From a virus, in IMG/VR virus record IMGVR_UViG_3300009514_000374, positions 62,001-126,000 of that record: a stretch of DNA of 64,000 nt, one strand, 5' to 3'. The notes under the pieces were generated by a model, which did not search any database, was not told where the DNA came from, and saw nothing but the letters and a program-made list of their open reading frames with translations. Made by a program: the position numbers and the translations under genes. This document shows positions 41,119-49,317 of the stretch, in pieces (position 1 is the first letter of the stretch; the number at the start of each line of letters is the position of its first letter).

Positions 41119-43611
41119 ATGTCGGAACCGAGTGGCGAAACCGAAGCGAACAAGCCCTATGCCCTTCACGGGAAGCTGACGGTCGAGAAGCTGCGTGAGA
41201 TGTACGAGGTCGAGCTACTGACCGACCAAGAGATTGCCGACCACTACGGGGTTTCAGATGCCGCTGTGAGCGGCCGGAGGAAACGGGCAGGCATCGCTAC
41301 CATGTCGGCTCGGCAACGCCGTGAGCGGAAAGCAGGGCGCTCGGGACCGTTCCTAGACGACCTGACTCCGACCGAGCTTGCGGACCTCTATAGCCGCATG
41401 GGTGATCGGCAGATCGCCGCGACGTACGGGGTCAAGAAACCTGCGATCTCCAGGCTCCGAGACAAGTGGGGGATCGGAGCTATCTCCAAAGCCGAGCGTG
41501 CGACCTCCAGGGAGCCTCTGACTGACGAGCAAAAGGAGATCGTGATCGGGGTGATGCTTGGGGACGGGCACTTGCTTTCGCGTGGAGTGTTCAAGGTCAG
41601 TCATTCGCAGCACCAGTACGAATACCTGTGCCACGTCCACGCGGCGCTGTCCTCCATCGCCAAGCCACTCTACTACGACGAGAAGGAGATGGCCGAGTCG
41701 GGAGAGCTTTGCCCTGGCTTCGGGTTTCGCACGGTTCAACATTCCTGGCTCAAGGCGATGCGTCGCCTGTTCTATCCCGAGGGCGAGCGGGTGTTTCCGG
41801 CCTCGGTGCTGGATAACCTGACGGAGCGTTCGCTGGCCTACTGGTACTTTGACGACGGCTACGAGAGCGATGGGTTGCCTCGGTTCGCCCTCGGCAAAAT
41901 CTCACGTTCCGCAGCCGAGGATGTCGTACAGCGAATCGGGAGGCGCTTTGGGTTCAAGACCTACGTGGGGTCGCCGGTTCCGAATTGCCAGATCATGTCG
42001 ATGCGGGCTGTGTCGTCTGAGCGGTTTTTTCGGATAGTCGTGGATTTCGCGTCGCCGGATATGCTCTACAAGGTCCCTGAGCGGTTCTGGCCTGCGCACG
42101 CTCGGCCTACAGTGAAGGTCAGGACGGTTGACCCGATCCAGCTTCCCAAGGAACTTCGGGGGACGGACCCGAGCTTGGAGGATGGCCTGTTGGCGTTTTG
42201 GCGGAAGCAGGGGTTCCCCTACCACGTTGCTCGGCCTGAGCACCTTCGTATCCTGGCGAATCTGGAGGCGAACCAAGTGCTCCAGGGGGACTCGCTGAAA
42301 ATTCGGCATGTTGGGCAGTCGTCGTGCCAGGCTTTCATGCCGCACATTTGGGAGGCGCATAGCTTTGCGACACCGAGTCCCAAGGCACTGTTCGACAACG
42401 ACGACCGGCTGCGGGAGGTGATCCGGCGAGGGCTCGCTGCGGGCATCGTGTTCAGCGCGGCAGGAATGCGTCAGGCTTTGAGGCGCTACCGTCTTACGAG
42501 CGTCTACAATTTCCGCCCGGCCGTTGCGAAGGTCTTGGTCGATCGGTTCTGTCCGAGTGGGGGGACGGTTTTCGACCCGTGTGCGGGTTGGGGTGGCCGC
42601 ATGTTGGGCACGTTGTTGTCGAGGGCGAACGCTCGTTACGTCTGCTGCGAGCCTAGCTCCAAGACGGTACGGGGTCTGCACGAAATGAAGATGTGGGTCG
42701 AGGGGCATGTAGTCGGTGCTGCGGATCGGGTGACGATCAACCCCGTCCCTGCGGAAACCTTCGACCCTCCCGAGGCGGATATGGTGTTGACCTCGCCGCC
42801 GTATTGGAAGCGGGAGGTTTACGCGGACGAGGACACACAGTCGTCGGCTCGCTACTCGACCTACGAGGCATGGGTCGATTCGTTCCTGCGGCCCATGATC
42901 GCTCGGAGCATCGCTGCCTTGAAATCGGGGGGCTGGCTCGTCCTGAACGTGGACGATTTTGCGATCGGGGAGACTAAGTACCGCTTGGTTCAGGACGTGA
43001 AGGACATCGTAGCGGAGCACGGGCTCCGCGACCCTGACGAGTTTCGGTATGAGATGCCGTCCTTCACTACCGAGGACAACTACGAGCCGGTGCTGGCTTG
43101 GCCGAAAGGGTTGGGCGTCGAGACTGCTCATTCGGATCCGGTTGCAGTTGCGGTCGGACAGCCTGAGCAGAAGGTCACGGCTCGGACGCCGCTGGCGAAG
43201 ATCTGTATTCAGTGCCGGAGGCGGTTTGAGACTCTGCGCGCGGACACGAAATACTGCTCGGATGCGTGCGGCTCTCAGTACCGGAAGCAGAAGCGCGGCG
43301 GGAAGCCACGAAAGACTCACCGGACCATCCAGTGCAAGGCGTGCGAGAATTCGTTTGCGATTCCGTTGACCGGGGGAGTGCCCAAGCACTGTCCCTCGTG
43401 TGCGATCGACATCGCGGAGAATCGTGAGCTTGCGGCACGGACCAAGGCGTGTGCGTACCGCCACTGTGGGCGCAAATTCTTGGATACCTCGACCAAGAAC
43501 ATCGCCAAGTTCTGCCACGTCGAGCATCGACGGCGGGAGAAGCTGTTTCGGTCGGGAAGGGCGGCAGACCTGTCGCATTTCCGCAACCCGGACCCGGTGC
43601 TCGATCGGTAG
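41119..43611 (+). CDS. HTH - LAGLIDADG endonuclease - DNA methyltransferase - zinc finger fusion
   Basis: The 830-residue protein combines four parts. Two helix-turn-helix units lie at residues about 33-58 (DQEIADHYGVSDAAVSGRRK) and 96-118 (DRQIAATYGVKKPAISRLRD). A LAGLIDADG homing endonuclease domain spans about 135-330, with motifs 'VIGVMLGDGHL' (142-152) and 'LAYWYFDDGYE' (239-249). An S-adenosylmethionine-dependent DNA methyltransferase spans about 345-665, with 'FDPCAGWGGRMLG' (485-497) and 'TSPPYW' (558-563), marking an amino-methyltransferase of adenine or cytosine. Three cysteine units follow (696-717, 739-761, 778-799). No intein junction residues are present, so this is a real fusion. 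It may cut and protect, or target methylation; both are inferences. Confidence 0.85.
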   Translation: MSEPSGETEANKPYALHGKLTVEKLREMYEVELLTDQEIADHYGVSDAAVSGRRKRAGIATMSARQRRERKAGRSGPFLDDLTPTELADLYSRMGDRQIAATYGVKKPAISRLRDKWGIGAISKAERATSREPLTDEQKEIVIGVMLGDGHLLSRGVFKVSHSQHQYEYLCHVHAALSSIAKPLYYDEKEMAESGELCPGFGFRTVQHSWLKAMRRLFYPEGERVFPASVLDNLTERSLAYWYFDDGYESDGLPRFALGKISRSAAEDVVQRIGRRFGFKTYVGSPVPNCQIMSMRAVSSERFFRIVVDFASPDMLYKVPERFWPAHARPTVKVRTVDPIQLPKELRGTDPSLEDGLLAFWRKQGFPYHVARPEHLRILANLEANQVLQGDSLKIRHVGQSSCQAFMPHIWEAHSFATPSPKALFDNDDRLREVIRRGLAAGIVFSAAGMRQALRRYRLTSVYNFRPAVAKVLVDRFCPSGGTVFDPCAGWGGRMLGTLLSRANARYVCCEPSSKTVRGLHEMKMWVEGHVVGAADRVTINPVPAETFDPPEADMVLTSPPYWKREVYADEDTQSSARYSTYEAWVDSFLRPMIARSIAALKSGGWLVLNVDDFAIGETKYRLVQDVKDIVAEHGLRDPDEFRYEMPSFTTEDNYEPVLAWPKGLGVETAHSDPVAVAVGQPEQKVTARTPLAKICIQCRRRFETLRADTKYCSDACGSQYRKQKRGGKPRKTHRTIQCKACENSFAIPLTGGVPKHCPSCAIDIAENRELAARTKACAYRHCGRKFLDTSTKNIAKFCHVEHRRREKLFRSGRAADLSHFRNPDPVLDR

Positions 43612-43633
43612 CTTGTTGGAGTAAGGATCCCTA

Positions 43634-43993
43634 ATGGACGCGGAACAACCAAGCGACTTTGACCGGGGGCTCACTTGGGCTTTCGTATCGGATCTGTACG
43701 AGCGGGGCTTGTTGCCCGAGCCTGACCTGGAGGCCGTGGAGGCGTTCAGGAGCCAGCCTGCTTCGGTCCAGGCGGAGCAAGAGGCTCGACTGTGCTACCT
43801 GGCGTTGCGCCGTCTGGTACCGGCCAGGGGCGAGCTAGAGCCCGGCGAGGAACCCCCTGACGATGGGGAGCAGTACGTGCAGATCACGGCCGAGGGGTTG
43901 GCGGTCTTGCATCACCTGATCGGGGAGTCGGAAGCGGTGCCGGACGTGACCAAGGCCGAGGTCTTGGAGATGTTGGGTTCTACCGATCGGTAA
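43634..43993 (+). CDS. Small acidic hypothetical protein
   Basis: ATG follows TTGGAGTAAGG; the product has 119 residues. It is acidic and mainly helical (about residues 10-65 and 85-115) with no cysteine cluster or membrane segment. Lies 22 bases after the methyltransferase fusion and could be co-transcribed. Unknown function. Confidence 0.6.
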   Translation: MDAEQPSDFDRGLTWAFVSDLYERGLLPEPDLEAVEAFRSQPASVQAEQEARLCYLALRRLVPARGELEPGEEPPDDGEQYVQITAEGLAVLHHLIGESEAVPDVTKAEVLEMLGSTDR

Positions 43994-44017
43994 GTTCAAA
44001 AACATGGTTCGTTGGCG

Positions 44018-44023
44018 TAATTT
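44018..44023 (+). promoter_or_regulatory. Leaderless-type box TAATTT in GTTGGCGTAATTT
   Basis: The exact decamer GTTGGCGTAA (44011-44020) is shared with 45691 and 49311. The hexamer ends 5 bases before ATG 44029. Confidence 0.5.
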
Positions 44024-44028
44024 TCAGT

Positions 44029-44256
44029 ATGCAAGAATTCCAGCCCGATGACGTACTCCAAGTGGTGTGTAATCCGATCTACGTGGGCATCCCCCCCTTT
44101 CCTCCGCTGATGGCTCGGGAGGCGTGGATAGAAGCAAATCTCGTAGCCCTTGAGGAAATGGGGGCGGAGCAGTATCTCAACCAGCTTTTGGATTCCCTTC
44201 ATAGCAGCATGGCATGGGCGGCCGAGGAAATGGCCCCGGACCCCGCTGACGAATAG
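44029..44256 (+). CDS. Small helical hypothetical protein
   Basis: This 75-residue acidic protein reads 'REAWIEANLVALEEMGAEQYLNQLLDSL' over its main helix pair; this pattern appears in short phage proteins of unknown role. It has its own GTTGGCGTAA box and no ribosome binding site. Confidence 0.55.
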   Translation: MQEFQPDDVLQVVCNPIYVGIPPFPPLMAREAWIEANLVALEEMGAEQYLNQLLDSLHSSMAWAAEEMAPDPADE

Positions 44257-44282
44257 TTGTCCAGAAGCGCCCTTTCGTGGCG

Positions 44283-44288
44283 TAAAGA
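44283..44288 (+). promoter_or_regulatory. Leaderless-type box TAAAGA in GTGGCGTAAAGA
   Basis: The hexamer ends 5 bases before ATG 44294. GGCGTAA is the same core as at 8301, 44013, 45693 and 49313. Confidence 0.45.
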
Positions 44289-44293
44289 GAAGC

Positions 44294-44905
44294 ATGGAGC
44301 CCTACGTCGTTCTCAAAGCCACGGTTGAGCCCTTGCTGAACCCCCCTGACAACCCGTGGACTCCCATTTCCGCGCGAATTTTTCTGTGTAGCGCGGATGG
44401 CGGGGAAACAGAGATCGGGGAAACATCTTGGGTACGTTTGGACCCTGGTCATGGACGCGAGCTTTGGGACCTCTTTGACGATGAAAGCGCGGGAACGCAT
44501 GAAGCCTACTGCGCCTTGAGGGAAAACGGCGTACTGGATAACGACGATCCTAGCTTTTGTGGGGTGGGCATCGGGTACAGCTATTTCTTGTGCGGGGTGG
44601 AGACGGTCATTGACCCGGAGTATCGGGGGCATGGGTATGGGCTGGAGGCGCTGGCTGCCTTCTTGCGGTTTTTTGCCTCTGAGAGTAACGGGCTGGTCGT
44701 CATCCGACCGGCCCCTTTGCCGGAGGGGCCGGAGGAACAGGACGTGGTTGCTTTGCGTGCTGCGGGGGTCAAGAGGCTCCAAGGCTACTGGTCCCGGTTG
44801 GGGTTTGATCAGGTCGGAGATACGGAATTTTTCATGTCTGAGACGGATATGAGACATCCGTGGAATTCAAGTGAGCCGGTTCGTGAAGCTGTCGGGCATG
44901 GTTGA
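44294..44905 (+). CDS. GNAT-family N-acetyltransferase
   Basis: The ATG at 44294 gives 203 residues. The acetyl-CoA loop is seen as 'VIDPEYRGHGYGLEALAAFL' (R-x-x-G-x-G), and the C-terminal part has 'GVKRLQGYWSRLGFDQVG' with the strand 'DTEFFM', typical of GNAT. Substrate is unknown. Phage GNATs can modify host proteins, tRNA or antibiotics. The end overlaps the start of the next gene by 8 bases. Confidence 0.7.
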   Translation: MEPYVVLKATVEPLLNPPDNPWTPISARIFLCSADGGETEIGETSWVRLDPGHGRELWDLFDDESAGTHEAYCALRENGVLDNDDPSFCGVGIGYSYFLCGVETVIDPEYRGHGYGLEALAAFLRFFASESNGLVVIRPAPLPEGPEEQDVVALRAAGVKRLQGYWSRLGFDQVGDTEFFMSETDMRHPWNSSEPVREAVGHG

Positions 44906-45551
44906 GCGGACACTCTTTGACGAGTGGGGCATCACCCCGGCGGAGTACAGCGATCTGCTGGCGCGCAACGCCAACTTGCGCGGAATTTCCCAAGGATATG
45001 TGGCAGAGGACAAGCTGCAAGCGCGCCTGCTTGATCACCCCGAGGTATCCGCGTGCGTGAAAATGGCCGATCAGGATCGGAACCATCCCTATGATTTCCT
45101 CGTAACGTACAGGGGGTCGAAGATCAGGGTGGAGTCCAAGGGGCCTCAGTCGGGGAAGGTGACGCGCTTGGGGAATCCCCAAATCTGCCGGGCCATTTGG
45201 AAATACGACACCACCGGGCGGCGGAAGATCAAGGTGGGAGGCTGCGAGATCGACAAGTACAATCGGCCTTTCGGGGAGTGTGACGTGAATGCCGTCCCTC
45301 TCTTTGACGTGATCGGGCGGTGGGAATTCGCCTTCATCTTGAACCGAGATCTGAAACCCACGACCTCGCCTCAAATCCCCGCTGAGATCCGCCATCTTGT
45401 ATGCAAGATCGATCAGACGGTACGTTGGCCTCCGTTGCCTCCCTACTATGACAACCCGTTCGGCTTGTTTGACACGTTGGTCGCGGAAGGCGTTGAGGGT
45501 GTGAAGGTGACGCACCCCGAACCCGACTACCCGTTCCTGTGGGCGACCTAG
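44898..45551 (+). CDS. PD-(D/E)XK restriction-type endonuclease candidate
   Basis: The ATG at 44898 gives 217 residues. Residues about 43-76 show 'KLQARLLDHPEVSACVKMAD', then 'HPYDFLVTYRG' and 'IRVESKG', fitting the D-(x9-12)-E-x-K core of restriction and repair nucleases. A helical and beta segment with 'CDVNAVPLFDVIGRWEFAFI' follows. The target is not known. It is three genes downstream of the methyltransferase fusion, so a restriction partner role is conceivable but the genes are not adjacent. Confidence 0.55.
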   Translation: MVERTLFDEWGITPAEYSDLLARNANLRGISQGYVAEDKLQARLLDHPEVSACVKMADQDRNHPYDFLVTYRGSKIRVESKGPQSGKVTRLGNPQICRAIWKYDTTGRRKIKVGGCEIDKYNRPFGECDVNAVPLFDVIGRWEFAFILNRDLKPTTSPQIPAEIRHLVCKIDQTVRWPPLPPYYDNPFGLFDTLVAEGVEGVKVTHPEPDYPFLWAT

Positions 45552-45697
45552 CTCGGTACCATCACCCTGAGCAACTGCCCCGACAGGGGGTGAACCCGGA
45601 GGGCAAAACAGCACCTACGATGGGCAAGCCCCGCGATCGGATACGGTAAACGAGGGACGCCTCGGGCATCTCCGCTCAATTTCCCCCTTGGTTGGCG

Positions 45698-45703
45698 TAA
45701 GGT
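45698..45703 (+). promoter_or_regulatory. -10 box TAAGGT in GTTGGCGTAAGGT
   Basis: Third exact copy of GTTGGCGTAA. Here the next ATG is 18 bases away and preceded by GGAAG, so a short leader or a small RNA would be transcribed. Confidence 0.4.
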
Positions 45704-45721
45704 GTTTCGGACGGAAGTGAG

Positions 45722-45826
45722 ATGGGCAGTCAACCGGGATGCGGTTCCGATCCCGGCCCTCCCTGCTCGGGAAAAGGCCAAAGGCCGACGAGGGCGCCCC
45801 CGCAGCGCGATGCTCGTAGGCAATGA
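45722..45826 (+). CDS. Possible 34-residue ORF
   Basis: ATG behind GGAAGTGAG and a promoter-like box, but the product is rich in Pro, Gly and Arg and looks like translated spacer. Low support. Confidence 0.2.
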   Translation: MGSQPGCGSDPGPPCSGKGQRPTRAPPQRDARRQ

Positions 45827-45875
45827 AGCGACCAAACCGCACAGAAGGCAAGAGCAGGCCGTCCACTAATTTCTG

Positions 45876-46274
45876 ATGGCTCACCGAGAAAAGACCGAAG
45901 CTGAGAAGCACGTCGTCACGCTCAAGCACTGGCGATGGATGCCGGGGATGCTGCCCACCCACGGCAGCAGGATCATCTACTGTGTCGGCGAGCGCGCCTT
46001 TGTTGCGTATTGGGACGATGAAGCGAACGATGGCGACGGAGATGGAGATGCGCATTGGTTCGGCACTGGCCTTCCCGACCTTACGGATCCAGCGACCCTT
46101 GGCTGTCTCCGTGCCCTCGTGCGTGAAGCCTGGAGGTCGCCGACCGCGAACACGATCTTTGTCGATGGTCAGTGGCAGTGTTGGGTCAAGAACGAGGACA
46201 CGCCGCGCGGGCTTCATTTCGACGGGGCCACGGAGCAGGACGCTCTCGTTGCAGCCTTGGAGGCCGCCGCGTGA
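45876..46274 (+). CDS. Hypothetical protein
   Basis: This 132-residue protein includes 'SRIIYCVGERAFVAYW', a Asp/Gly-rich turn, and 'PDLTDPATLGCLRALVREAW', a helix-loop pattern I have seen in phage proteins of unknown role. The end 'ATEQDALVAALEAAA' is helical. Overlaps the next gene by GTGA. Confidence 0.6.
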   Translation: MAHREKTEAEKHVVTLKHWRWMPGMLPTHGSRIIYCVGERAFVAYWDDEANDGDGDGDAHWFGTGLPDLTDPATLGCLRALVREAWRSPTANTIFVDGQWQCWVKNEDTPRGLHFDGATEQDALVAALEAAA

Positions 46275-46579
46275 AGGTGATCCGAGAGATCGAGAAGCTC
46301 GACACCGGGCGGCATCTCGTATCGCTCAGCGTGATCGAGAGCGGTAAGGGGATCACGATCGTTGCGGCGGAGGATGCTCCTGACGATTGGAAGCTGCTCG
46401 TTGCGTGCGGACGGCCGGGCACCATGAGAGTGCTCCGACGTGGTGAGCCTGACCTTGCCGCGTGTGAGACGTGGGCGCGTTGGGTCGGCGAGCAGGTGCT
46501 CGTCAAGGGCCGTACCCCCGAGGCCGTGTTCGCAGATATGGCCCGAGATCGAGGCGAGGATGCTGAACACCAGCACTGA
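46271..46579 (+). CDS. Small hypothetical protein
   Basis: GTG in a GTGA overlap, 102 residues. Alternating strands at the start (VIREIEKLDTGRHLVSLSVI) and a helical end containing 'EVLVKG'-like charged residues. Two cysteines, no recognised motif. Confidence 0.55.
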   Translation: MKVIREIEKLDTGRHLVSLSVIESGKGITIVAAEDAPDDWKLLVACGRPGTMRVLRRGEPDLAACETWARWVGEQVLVKGRTPEAVFADMARDRGEDAEHQH

Positions 46580-46599
46580 CGTAGGATAGGACTACACAA

Positions 46600-46896
46600 A
46601 TGACTGACAGGCACGCCTATTGGAAGCGAGAATTCCAGCGCATGTTGGACGACGTGGATCGGAGCCGTGGCGAGGTAGGCACGCACGAGGCGATCATTCA
46701 CTTGCTGGTCGAGGCCGAAAAGCTCGGAGCCTCTGAGGCCGAGCAGCTTCGCGTTCAATTGGCTGGTTGCGGTGTCGCATCGCTCGACGGGTCGGAAGCG
46801 CAGGCGTGCGCGAAGGGGGCCTACGGATGGTCCCCGGCCTACCAGAGCGTGCTCGATCTCCGCCGAAAGTACGACGAGCTTCGGAATGCTAAGTGA
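46600..46896 (+). CDS. Small helical hypothetical protein
   Basis: ATG 12 bases after a TAGGAT box (46582-46587), 98 residues. Charged helices ([18 protein letters not shown] ... [11 protein letters not shown]) and two cysteines. Unknown function. Confidence 0.55.
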   Translation: MTDRHAYWKREFQRMLDDVDRSRGEVGTHEAIIHLLVEAEKLGASEAEQLRVQLAGCGVASLDGSEAQACAKGAYGWSPAYQSVLDLRRKYDELRNAK

Positions 46897-47368
46897 GTCC
46901 AGCACGATCGTGGCCCGCAAGGCCGAGCGCATGGAGGCGTGGCGGGCAGCGAACCCTCGCCAGGCGTGGGCGCTCGATCGCATGGAGGGCTGGTACAAGG
47001 CCGAGTGTGTCGAGGCCATCCACAGCGACCTCGTGGACGACGAACGGTTGGGCAACCTGTGGATGATCGCCGATCAGCTTGAGACGGTGATCAAGGAGAG
47101 TGCGGAAGGCGAAACCTGTTGCGTCTCGTGCGATCGGGCAGTGACCTACACGGTCGAGGTGATCGAGGGGTCCAACGAACCGAACGACGAGGACCGGAAG
47201 GTCTACGGTCAGGTGCATCGCGTCACTTGGATCTGCCAGGTCTGCGACGGCTACGTGTGCCGCTGGTGTGCGTTCCGAAACCCTGACGATCCGCTCACCA
47301 TCCACGAGAACACCTACTGCGGTGAGGCGTGTTGGAAGGCTGATGGTAGTCCCACGGAGATCTGGTGA
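46886..47368 (+). CDS. Cysteine-rich zinc-binding protein candidate
   Basis: The ATG at 46886 overlaps the previous gene by 11 bases and gives 160 residues. The N-terminal half is helical. The C-terminal half contains eight or more cysteines: 'CCVSC', '[14 protein letters not shown]' and 'YCGEACW', suggesting two zinc fingers of treble-clef type. A nucleic-acid-binding role is likely. Confidence 0.6.
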   Translation: MLSESSTIVARKAERMEAWRAANPRQAWALDRMEGWYKAECVEAIHSDLVDDERLGNLWMIADQLETVIKESAEGETCCVSCDRAVTYTVEVIEGSNEPNDEDRKVYGQVHRVTWICQVCDGYVCRWCAFRNPDDPLTIHENTYCGEACWKADGSPTEIW

Positions 47369-47582
47369 TGGCTGGTACATCGTCCGTGACGACGACGGTG
47401 TTCAAGAGGTCATGGAGTACGACTCCTGCGGGGGGTACGACGGGCGGTGTGGTGGTTGTGCTGAGTGCCTTGCGATGCAAGCAGAGCACGCGGGATGGGC
47501 TGTCGAGCGCACCAAAGATCCGAAACACGCGGCTGTCGCTCTAGTGCTCTGTAAGGTCAAAGAGCCCGAAGCCTACGGCTGA
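47343..47582 (+). CDS. Small cysteine-rich protein
   Basis: ATG inside the end of the previous gene gives 79 residues, starting '[19 protein letters not shown]', with a cysteine-rich centre (C-x6-C-x2-C-x2-C). Probably zinc-binding; unknown function. It ends just before a hairpin at 47594-47612 (ACAACCGG/CCGGTTGT). Confidence 0.5.
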   Translation: MVVPRRSGDGWYIVRDDDGVQEVMEYDSCGGYDGRCGGCAECLAMQAEHAGWAVERTKDPKHAAVALVLCKVKEPEAYG

Positions 47583-47593
47583 TTAGCGATTCT

Positions 47594-47612
47594 ACAACCG
47601 GGATCCGGTTGT
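47594..47612 (+). terminator. Short perfect hairpin, possible terminator
   Basis: ACAACCGG and CCGGTTGT pair over a 3-base loop GAT. No T-run follows. It separates two transcription units. Confidence 0.35.
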
Positions 47613-47617
47613 GCGAG

Positions 47618-47623
47618 TAGCAT
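47618..47623 (+). promoter_or_regulatory. Leaderless-type box TAGCAT
   Basis: The hexamer ends 5 bases before ATG 47629, after the hairpin. No ribosome binding site is visible. Confidence 0.4.
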
Positions 47624-47628
47624 CCCAC

Positions 47629-48627
47629 ATGCTACGCGCGATTCTCGATTTTCTGTTCGCTCTCTTTCGTGGTTCCCCGGACGAGGACGAGACTCCGCGC
47701 GCGGTTGAGGGGCAAGACCCGCCGGCTAAGCCGGCCGTTCCTGACAGCGAGGACGAGCCTGTAGTCGTCCCGAGCCCTGAGCCGGAACCGGAACCCGAGC
47801 CCGAGCCGGACCCATATCGGACGGAGCCGGAGATCGAGGAACCGGGCAGGATGAAGATCAGCGCGTGGGCGGGGAACGCCTCGCTGAATAACCCGGAGCG
47901 TGACGTGGCGTTCGCTACCAGCATCGGGCTCACTCGTCTCGATGTGATCGTGAACGACCACTCGGGTTGGAGGGAGCCTCACGATTTCACCATGCGCAAA
48001 GAAGCGAAGATCGAGAAGCTGGTCAAGCTCGCGCAAGCGGCTGGTTTGGAGGTCCACTTTATGTCGTGGATCATGCCGCACCGGCAGTACGTCGAGGGGG
48101 CGGCTGAGCAACTGGTCCCGCTGTGCAACCGGCTCGGCATCACGTCTCTCCAGTGGGACGCGGAGGAACCCTGGATGAAAGCGACCGACGCGATGGCCTA
48201 CCCGGATGCGGCCAAGTTGATCGCCGAGAAATTCAAGGGCCTCGACTGCCCGATGGGGGTCAACGGGATCGGGTACGCGTCGGCTACCAAGTTCGGCCCG
48301 CTCGCCGATGTCTGCGAGTACGTGGTGCCACAGTGCTACGCCACGAGCAGCAACACGCTCGACCCGACGACCTGTGTGCCGAAATTCGTTCGCCGATACC
48401 GATCCAAGTTTGGCGTAAACAAACCCGTGCAGGTTGGGCTTGCCGCGTACCGTCAGCCTCCCAAGGGCTTCACCACCGAGGCTGCGATGGCGGCTAGCTT
48501 CGGGAGCGCCGAGGCCATCGAAGGCTGCGACGCTGTGATCTACTGGTCCCTTGGCTGGATCCGCAAGACGCCGAGCGTTGCGGCTGCGATCAAGAAGCTC
48601 GCTACCAAGGGGCAACTGGTGGCCTAG
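47629..48627 (+). CDS. Membrane-tethered TIM-barrel hydrolase candidate (possible endolysin)
   Basis: The ATG at 47629 gives 332 residues. It begins 'MLRAILDFLFALFRG', a short hydrophobic segment that could be a signal-anchor. A Glu/Pro repeat linker follows (EPEPEPEP around residues 50-60). The remaining 250 residues read as a beta/alpha barrel: 'ISAWAGNASL', 'GLTRLDVIVNDH', 'GLEVHFMSWIM', 'GITSLQWDAEEPW', 'GCDAVIYWSLGW'. 'DAEE' at the end of a strand is the best active-site candidate for a glycoside hydrolase. A lysis role is a guess; a host-surface or capsule hydrolase is also possible. Confidence 0.5.
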   Translation: MLRAILDFLFALFRGSPDEDETPRAVEGQDPPAKPAVPDSEDEPVVVPSPEPEPEPEPEPDPYRTEPEIEEPGRMKISAWAGNASLNNPERDVAFATSIGLTRLDVIVNDHSGWREPHDFTMRKEAKIEKLVKLAQAAGLEVHFMSWIMPHRQYVEGAAEQLVPLCNRLGITSLQWDAEEPWMKATDAMAYPDAAKLIAEKFKGLDCPMGVNGIGYASATKFGPLADVCEYVVPQCYATSSNTLDPTTCVPKFVRRYRSKFGVNKPVQVGLAAYRQPPKGFTTEAAMAASFGSAEAIEGCDAVIYWSLGWIRKTPSVAAAIKKLATKGQLVA

Positions 48628-49304
48628 TGCTGATCGGGATCGATGAAGCGGGCCGAGGCCCTGTGCTTGGGCCGATGGTCTTGGCGGTCGTGGTGATCGC
48701 TCCCGAAGCCGAGGACGAATTCAAGGCCCTCGGGATCAAGGACTCCAAGAAATACGGATCTGGCAAGAAGGGCCATGAGCGTCGAGCCCGAGCGCGGGAT
48801 CTGATCATGGAGAAGGCCGCGTGCTATGCGATCGAGATCGTGTACCCGAGCGTGATTGACCAGTGGGTTCACGACCGCTCCCTGAATGCCCTGGAGCGCC
48901 ACATCGCAGAGAAGCTCCTGAGAGGCGTAGACGCCACACAGGGCGACCTGATTGTGGCGGACGGCGAGGGTCTGTTCGGCCCGCTCAGGGCGTTCTGGCC
49001 GTCCCTGAGCGCCGAGGACAAGGCCGATACGAACCATGTCTCGGTGGCGGCAGCCTCGGTGCTGGCGAAAACGGAGCGTGATGCCCGCATGGCTGAGATC
49101 TCGGCCAAATACGAGCGTGAGGGCTACCCGCCGCTCAGGGGCGGCGGCTACGTGAATGAGTGGTCGATCCGATTCATGGAGGACTACGCTGAGAAGCATG
49201 GCGGTGAGCTACCTCCAGAGGCGCGCAAATCGTGGAAATGGCAGCGCACGCGGGCAGAGGCGTTGCCAGGTGGAGACATCCTCGACCTGTTCGGCTCAGA
49301 CTGA
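48627..49304 (+). CDS. rnhB: Ribonuclease HII
   Basis: GTG start, one base overlap with the preceding stop; 225 residues. 'LIGIDEAGRGPVLGPMV' gives the catalytic D6-E7 motif and the GRG substrate loop, 'DSKK' follows, and 'NHVSVAAASVLAKTERD' is the characteristic later helix with the remaining acidic residue. It removes RNA from RNA-DNA hybrids, including primers. Phage-encoded RNase HII is much less common than RNase HI. Length is normal for the family. Confidence 0.85.
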   Translation: MLIGIDEAGRGPVLGPMVLAVVVIAPEAEDEFKALGIKDSKKYGSGKKGHERRARARDLIMEKAACYAIEIVYPSVIDQWVHDRSLNALERHIAEKLLRGVDATQGDLIVADGEGLFGPLRAFWPSLSAEDKADTNHVSVAAASVLAKTERDARMAEISAKYEREGYPPLRGGGYVNEWSIRFMEDYAEKHGGELPPEARKSWKWQRTRAEALPGGDILDLFGSD

Positions 49305-49317
49305 ACGACCGTTGGCG

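Larger units (their letters stand above)
45552..45875. other. 324-base intergenic region with promoter box and hairpins
   Basis: The longest gap in the window. It contains GTTGGCGTAA at 45691-45700 (TAAGGT hexamer at 45698-45703). A stem CCGGGAT/ATCCCGG lies at 45734-45740 and 45750-45756 around GCGGTTCCG. A possible 34-codon ORF starts at ATG 45722 behind GGAAGTGAG, and a 9-codon ORF lies near 45620. No tRNA cloverleaf was found. A short protein or a small RNA is possible. Confidence 0.45.

Noticed and set aside
41119-42130. LAGLIDADG part of the methyltransferase protein as an intein
   Set aside because: There is no Cys or Ser at a block A position and no HN-C/S/T junction; the domain follows HTH units directly at the N-terminus.
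41902-43674. 590-residue minus-strand frame opposite the methyltransferase fusion
   Set aside because: Methyltransferase and zinc-finger motifs on the + strand are unambiguous.
45720-45770. Sequence with GGTTCCGATCCC resembling a tRNA T-arm
   Set aside because: No acceptor, D or anticodon arm can be drawn around it; it is a simple hairpin.
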